A stretch of DNA of 8,004 nucleotides from Promethearchaeota archaeon. Lineage in GTDB: Archaea > Asgardarchaeota > Lokiarchaeia > Sigyniarchaeales > SOKP01. Under the pieces are notes generated by a model, which was given only the letters and a program-made list of their open reading frames with translations, searched no databases and was not told the origin of the DNA. A program made the translations under genes and the position numbers. Positions 5,736 to 8,004 of this stretch are shown in pieces. Location: the NCBI GenBank assembly GCA_030615145.1, contig JAUWZT010000168.1, positions 1 to 8,004 of the forward strand, given 5' to 3'. Numbering within the stretch: the stretch's first letter is position 1; the number at the start of each line of letters is the position of its first letter.

Positions 5736-6488
5736 TCAGAATGGTTTATTAATGGATTTAATGTGCAACACCAGTGAAAACGAGGATTTATATAGCTCTG
5801 CATTCGTCATCTCTTTGATTTCTTTTAAATACATTAGACTATAATCTGCTTCCCGCTTCAAATAGTTAATATCTTTTGTCTTATGCTCGTAATCCAAATA
5901 AGCATCAACTTGTAATATATTTTCATCTAACTTTTTAGGAAACTGAGGTGTCATATTAAAAGTGAACAGTAGATCTGGTTTTGAAGACTCAGCAGCATCA
6001 AATACAAATAAGATGTTTGGTTGCGCGTAAGAAATAAACGATTCTAAATTGTGAAACAGATCATCAATTTTGATGTTCAGTTTAGAATCTTCTAAGATGC
6101 TACAATCGCTAATTTTTGGAAATATAAATTTCTCCTTTCCTCGAAAGGCACTATCTATTTCGCTTGAACTTAAAAATTTCTTAAAGATCTCGTCGTTTTT
6201 CTTTAAAACAAATTCACTCGTTATTGGATCAGATTTGGCATATACCATTAGAGAACTTGATGATAACAAATTGATTTTTTGGAAATATATGTTGAAATCA
6301 GGGTTATATGGCAGATTAATAACACTTTTATCGCCACCCAGACCAAGTTGAGCCATAATATTCATTGGGCCTTGGCTCGTTAAAGTTAATAGAAGAAATG
6401 ATTTGAAATTTTCAAGTTCGATAAAATTGGTAAAACCATTAAAAAATTCATCAACGATATTAATTTTATTATTTAACGCTTCGGACAT
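5736..6488 (-). CDS. orphan 250-aa protein, function unknown
   Basis: I do not recognise this protein. It starts at ATG 6488, with GATGAT (one base from the archaeal GGTGAT ribosome site) a few bases upstream, and ends at TGA. It has no long hydrophobic segment, Cys cluster or nucleotide-binding motif. An N-terminal helical part (1-35) is followed by a glycine-containing stretch (MAQLGLGGDKS, 45-55), a mixed middle, a hydrophobic strand with an acidic end (NILFVFDAAES, 158-168), a strand LLFTFNMTPQFP (173-184) and a C-terminal helix and strand. It is acidic to neutral with a soluble alpha/beta look. The gene follows the DtxR-type regulator by 55 bases on the same strand, so it may be co-transcribed and under the same metal control. 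Sustained codon-like reading over 250 codons supports a real gene. Confidence 0.65.
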   Translation of the reverse strand: MSEALNNKINIVDEFFNGFTNFIELENFKSFLLLTLTSQGPMNIMAQLGLGGDKSVINLPYNPDFNIYFQKINLLSSSSLMVYAKSDPITSEFVLKKNDEIFKKFLSSSEIDSAFRGKEKFIFPKISDCSILEDSKLNIKIDDLFHNLESFISYAQPNILFVFDAAESSKPDLLFTFNMTPQFPKKLDENILQVDAYLDYEHKTKDINYLKREADYSLMYLKEIKEMTNAELYKSSFSLVLHIKSINKPF

Positions 6489-6515
6489 ATTCGGATCATC
6501 TAATAAATATAATAT

Positions 6516-6541
6516 TTCTTTAAAGAATTAATTATAATTAA
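6516..6541. promoter_or_regulatory. two palindromes in the gap between the DtxR-like and orphan genes
   Basis: TTCTTTAAAGAA (6516-6527, 12 bp) and TTAATTATAATTAA (6528-6541, 14 bp) are both perfect palindromes and abut each other. They fill half of the 55-bp gap just after the regulator's stop. They could form an operator for the orphan gene or a transcript-end structure. TTCTTTAAAGAA is repeated at 6661-6672 inside the regulator gene. Confidence 0.3.
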
Positions 6542-6543
6542 AT

Positions 6544-6960
6544 CTAATCATGATATTTCAAAATAAAATTACGGAAGGATTCTTTAACTTCTTGAGTTAT
6601 ATGATGCTCAATATCACACGATATCTTTTCTACGAGTTCGTCATCGCTTAATTTTAAGATTTCTTTAAAGAAAGTCCGAAGTAGAGCGTGAGTTTCTTCT
6701 AGTTGAAGAGCATATTTTTTTCCCTTATCAGTAAGTCTAATTGTTTTTCTAGGTTCCCATTTTATCAAATTTTTATTTTTTAGCTTATCTAACATTCCAG
6801 AAACTGAAGCGGGTTCGACCTGTAGATTCTCTGCTATCTCTTTATTAGTTACCCATCCGCCTTTTTTTTTCTTTGAAATATTATAGATTATATCTAAATA
6901 TCTTTGATAACTCTCGGGTATTTCTGATATTTCTGACGAAATTTTTTCTTTAACGCTCAT
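6544..6960 (-). CDS. DtxR/MntR-family metal-dependent transcription regulator
   Basis: 138 residues. A winged helix comes first (about 17-78): SYQRYLDIIYNIS, VTNKEIAENLQVEPASVSGMLDKLKNKNLI, then the wing IRLTDKGKKYA. The dimerisation and metal-binding domain follows (ETHALLRTFFKEIL, then CDIEHHIT). Residues matching the family's metal ligands are present: His91, Cys115, Glu118 and His119. There is no C-terminal SH3/FeoA domain, so this is the short MntR-like form. Such proteins sense Fe(II) or Mn(II) and repress uptake or storage genes when metal-loaded. It starts at ATG 6960 with no clear ribosome site, suggesting a leaderless mRNA; two palindromes sit directly upstream. No transporter or ferritin gene is in the window, so the local target is probably its own promoter and perhaps the orphan gene downstream. 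Confidence 0.9.
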   Translation of the reverse strand: MSVKEKISSEISEIPESYQRYLDIIYNISKKKKGGWVTNKEIAENLQVEPASVSGMLDKLKNKNLIKWEPRKTIRLTDKGKKYALQLEETHALLRTFFKEILKLSDDELVEKISCDIEHHITQEVKESFRNFILKYHD

Positions 6961-6963
6961 CGT

Positions 6964-6992
6964 TTTCTAATTAGAAATAATAATTATTATTT
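6964..6992. promoter_or_regulatory. overlapping palindromes at the DtxR-like gene start, probable operator
   Basis: TTTCTAATTAGAAA (6964-6977) and AAATAATAATTATTATTT (6975-6992) are perfect palindromes of 14 and 18 bp that share 3 bases. They begin 4 bases upstream of ATG 6960. If the mRNA is leaderless, the second covers the TATA position and the first the start site, a natural autoregulatory arrangement for a dimeric regulator. The rest of the 204-bp divergent gap (6961-7164) holds no gene; a TATA-like ATTATAATA near 7113-7121 could serve the PhnN-like gene. Confidence 0.5.
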
Positions 6993-7164
6993 TTACCTTG
7001 CCAAGTTTCATAACATTAATCATTCTTAAAAATTTATTTATTTTCAGTAAAAAGTACTTGAAATATTTATCAATTACTTATCATGCGATGTTTTAACCAA
7101 GTTTTGAAAAAAATTATAATAATTAAATTTTTAATTGGAAGTAAAATTTTGAAGATGGGAGCTA

Positions 7165-7731
7165 ATGATAAAAAATTTTCCTGGTAAATTAGTATTGGTT
7201 GTAGGTAATTCAGGCTCAGGTAAAGATTCAATAATTTCTGAAGTAGTTAAAAGATTTCCATCTGATTTAAAAGAAATCCATCTTACTCAGCGATATATTA
7301 CGAGATCATCTTCAAAAACAGAGGATAATATCGCTATAACTCCAGAAAGATTTAAAGAAATGTCTCATCAGAAGAAATTTGCTCTTGAGTGGCACATTTA
7401 CGATTTGGATTATGGTGTTCCAATAGATATTGACGATTGGTTAAAAAAAGGACACCCAGTAATCGTAAATGTTAGCCGAACAATTGTGAAAAAAGCTCGT
7501 AGCATTTACCGTAATATTTTAGTTGTTTTTATCAAAGTTCCCTTCGATATAACTCTTAAAAGAGTAAAAGAAAGAGCCCGAGAAAGCGGAAAACTTTTAC
7601 AAGAAAGAATCCAAAGAGCAAAGGATAACCAAAATTTTCCCGCCGCGGATGCTATCGTGGATAATTCTGGAGAATTGGAAATTGCTGTCGATCAATTCCT
7701 AAGTTGTTTAATGAGAGTGGTTAAAACATAA
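7165..7731 (+). CDS. phnN: PhnN-type ribose 1,5-bisphosphate phosphokinase
   Basis: 188 residues of the guanylate-kinase-like P-loop family, closest to PhnN. The Walker A is GNSGSGKD (14-21), with the Asp after Lys typical of PhnN. Then come RYITR (43-47), the substrate region KKFALEWHIYDLDYGVP (70-86), DWLKKGHPVIVNVSR (91-105; compare NGSR in PhnN) and the lid region LKRVKERARES (131-141). The C-terminus has VDNSGELE, matching the V-N-G-L pattern of PhnN. PhnN phosphorylates ribose 1,5-bisphosphate with ATP to give PRPP. In bacteria this serves phosphonate breakdown, but no phn genes are here. In archaea ribose 1,5-bisphosphate arises from AMP recycling, so a PRPP salvage role is inferred. 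The length is normal. ATG 7165 has GGGAG three bases upstream. Confidence 0.85.
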   Translation: MIKNFPGKLVLVVGNSGSGKDSIISEVVKRFPSDLKEIHLTQRYITRSSSKTEDNIAITPERFKEMSHQKKFALEWHIYDLDYGVPIDIDDWLKKGHPVIVNVSRTIVKKARSIYRNILVVFIKVPFDITLKRVKERARESGKLLQERIQRAKDNQNFPAADAIVDNSGELEIAVDQFLSCLMRVVKT

Positions 7732-7747
7732 GAAATTTTTAAAACGC

Positions 7748-7757
7748 ATAAAATTTT
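7748..7757 (+). promoter_or_regulatory. candidate TATA box of the tRNA-His gene
   Basis: ATAAAATTTT lies about 39 bases before the tRNA 5' end and would place the start near 7778, leaving a short leader for RNase P. The T run 7754-7760 may at the same time end the PhnN transcript. A closer ATTATAATAA (7771-7780) is too near the tRNA to act as its TATA box. Confidence 0.3.
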
Positions 7758-7800
7758 TTTACTAAGCATTATTATAATAATTACTTCTAAGGCCCGGTTT

Positions 7801-7831
7801 GTATAGAGCGCCAGAAAATTGCTCTGGTGTC
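7801..7831 (+). other. tRNA-His intron 1 (best-supported register)
   Basis: TTGTATA (7799-7805) and TCGTATA (7830-7836) are near-identical and 31 bases apart, so the 31-nt intron can be placed in several registers. The one given, between tRNA positions 9 and 10, allows a relaxed bulge-helix-bulge: 5' bulge TTG (7799-7801), central helix TATA/TATA (7802-7805 with 7833-7836), 3' bulge TCG (7830-7832), and inner stem CGCCAG/CTGGTG (7809-7814 with 7824-7829). GAG (7806-7808) faces the 3' bulge, and the outer helix is weak, so the motif is not strict. Confidence 0.5.
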
Positions 7832-7867
7832 GTATAATGGTTAGTATTGGGGACTGTGAATCCCTAG

Positions 7868-7896
7868 AAGTGTAAGAATATCCTTATTACTGGGGA
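7868..7896 (+). other. tRNA-His intron 2 in the variable region (boundaries uncertain)
   Basis: About 29 nt must be removed between the anticodon stem (ends 7865) and the T stem (starts 7900) to leave a 5-nt variable loop. The register given leaves AGAAG; cuts at 7867-7870 leave the same loop. The segment holds a hairpin TAAG/CTTA (7873-7876 with 7883-7886) extended by AGT/ACT (7869-7871 with 7889-7891). TCCCT (7861-7865) can alternatively pair with GGGGA (7892-7896). None of the 29-nt registers gives a strict bulge-helix-bulge. Confidence 0.45.
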
Positions 7897-7926
7897 AAGA
7901 CGGGTTCAATTCCCGTACCGGGCCCT

Positions 7927-7941
7927 CTTATATTTTATAAG
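7927..7941 (+). terminator. short hairpin after tRNA-His
   Basis: CTTATA (7927-7932) and TATAAG (7936-7941) form a 6-bp stem 3 bases after the tRNA, followed by a T-rich stretch. It is a possible transcript end. I see nothing else in 7942-8004. Confidence 0.35.
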
Positions 7942-8004
7942 TCCAATTTATTTACTTTAATGCGCCTTATTTTACTCTATAAACAAGAAAATTAAAATCT
8001 TTTA

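Larger units (their letters stand above)
7791..7924 (+). tRNA. tRNA-His (GTG anticodon) with two extra segments, probable introns
   Basis: The acceptor stem GCCCGGT (7792-7798) pairs fully with ACCGGGC (7917-7923). G-1 (7791) faces C73 (7924), the identity mark of tRNA-His, and both are encoded. The D arm is GTAT-AATGGTTA-GTAT (7832-7847), with T8 C9 or an equivalent before it. The anticodon arm is GGGGA-CTGTGAA-TCCCT (7849-7865), anticodon GTG at 7856-7858. The T arm is ACGGG-TTCAATT-CCCGT (7900-7916). No CCA is encoded. The gene is 134 nt; a mature tRNA-His needs about 74. The excess is about 31 nt between the acceptor stem and the D arm and about 29 nt in the variable region. None lies at the usual 37/38 site: no second TCCCY lies between the anticodon and the T arm. 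Confidence 0.88.

Noticed and set aside
6070..6351. 93-codon plus-strand ORF inside the orphan gene
   Set aside because: It is nested in the longer minus-strand frame and shows no motif. The longer frame has a ribosome site and sensible neighbours.
584..6673. TTCTTTAAAG found four times (584, 2604, 6516, 6661) as a dispersed motif
   Set aside because: Two copies are coding and encode Phe-Lys-Glu with preferred codons in an AT-rich genome. The remaining two are too few to argue for a regulatory family.
7856..7900. canonical anticodon-loop (37/38) intron in tRNA-His
   Set aside because: The only TCCCY that can close the anticodon stem is at 7861-7865, right after the loop. A 37/38 intron would need a second copy further downstream, and there is none before the T arm.

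Overview
The window looks like a stretch of an AT-rich archaeal chromosome. The evidence is: short intergenic gaps with TATA-like boxes and U-tract terminators in place of bacterial -35/-10 promoters; weak GGTGAT-type ribosome binding sites; archaeal protein families (DtxR-type regulator, CopG/RHH regulator, DUF3795); and a tRNA-His(GTG) with an encoded G-1, C73, no encoded CCA and two extra segments at non-anticodon positions, as in archaeal multi-intron tRNAs. An Asgard/Lokiarchaeota-like host would fit the composition and gene mix, but this is inference and no marker settles it.

Layout. 1-540: 3' part of an unrecognised gene that enters from the left. 698-1512: an LsrF-type class I aldolase/thiolase. 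Its reading frame is broken by a 32-nt hairpin-bearing insertion exactly inside the conserved GVD/MGRN phosphate-binding motif, after which the C-terminus resumes intact in another frame; a hairpin and 13-T terminator follow. 1626-2588: metallo-beta-lactamase-fold hydrolase, convergent with a zinc-dependent, probably NAD-linked MDR dehydrogenase (3650-2601). 4247-3741: a five-helix membrane protein of unknown function with a TTG start. 4447-5340: an NTF2/SnoaL-like protein followed closely by a Cys-rich DUF3795 protein. 5568-5365: a small ribbon-helix-helix regulator. 6960-5736: a DtxR-family metalloregulator gene followed on the same strand by an orphan 250-aa gene. 7165-7731: a PhnN-type ribose 1,5-bisphosphate kinase. 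7791-7924: tRNA-His.

The genes do not form one clear pathway. Most are single units or pairs with their own promoters. The coherent sub-units are the NTF2-like/DUF3795 pair, with a palindromic operator candidate beside its TATA box, and the DtxR/orphan pair, with two palindromes against the regulator's start.

The most interesting observation is that three segments of similar size (about 31, 29 and 32 nt) interrupt otherwise canonical genes: two in the tRNA and one in the lsrF-like CDS. The first tRNA segment can form a relaxed bulge-helix-bulge. The CDS segment does not form one in any register I tried, so whether it is an intron, a bypassed gap or a disabling insertion is open. No CRISPR array, insertion sequence or defence cassette was seen.
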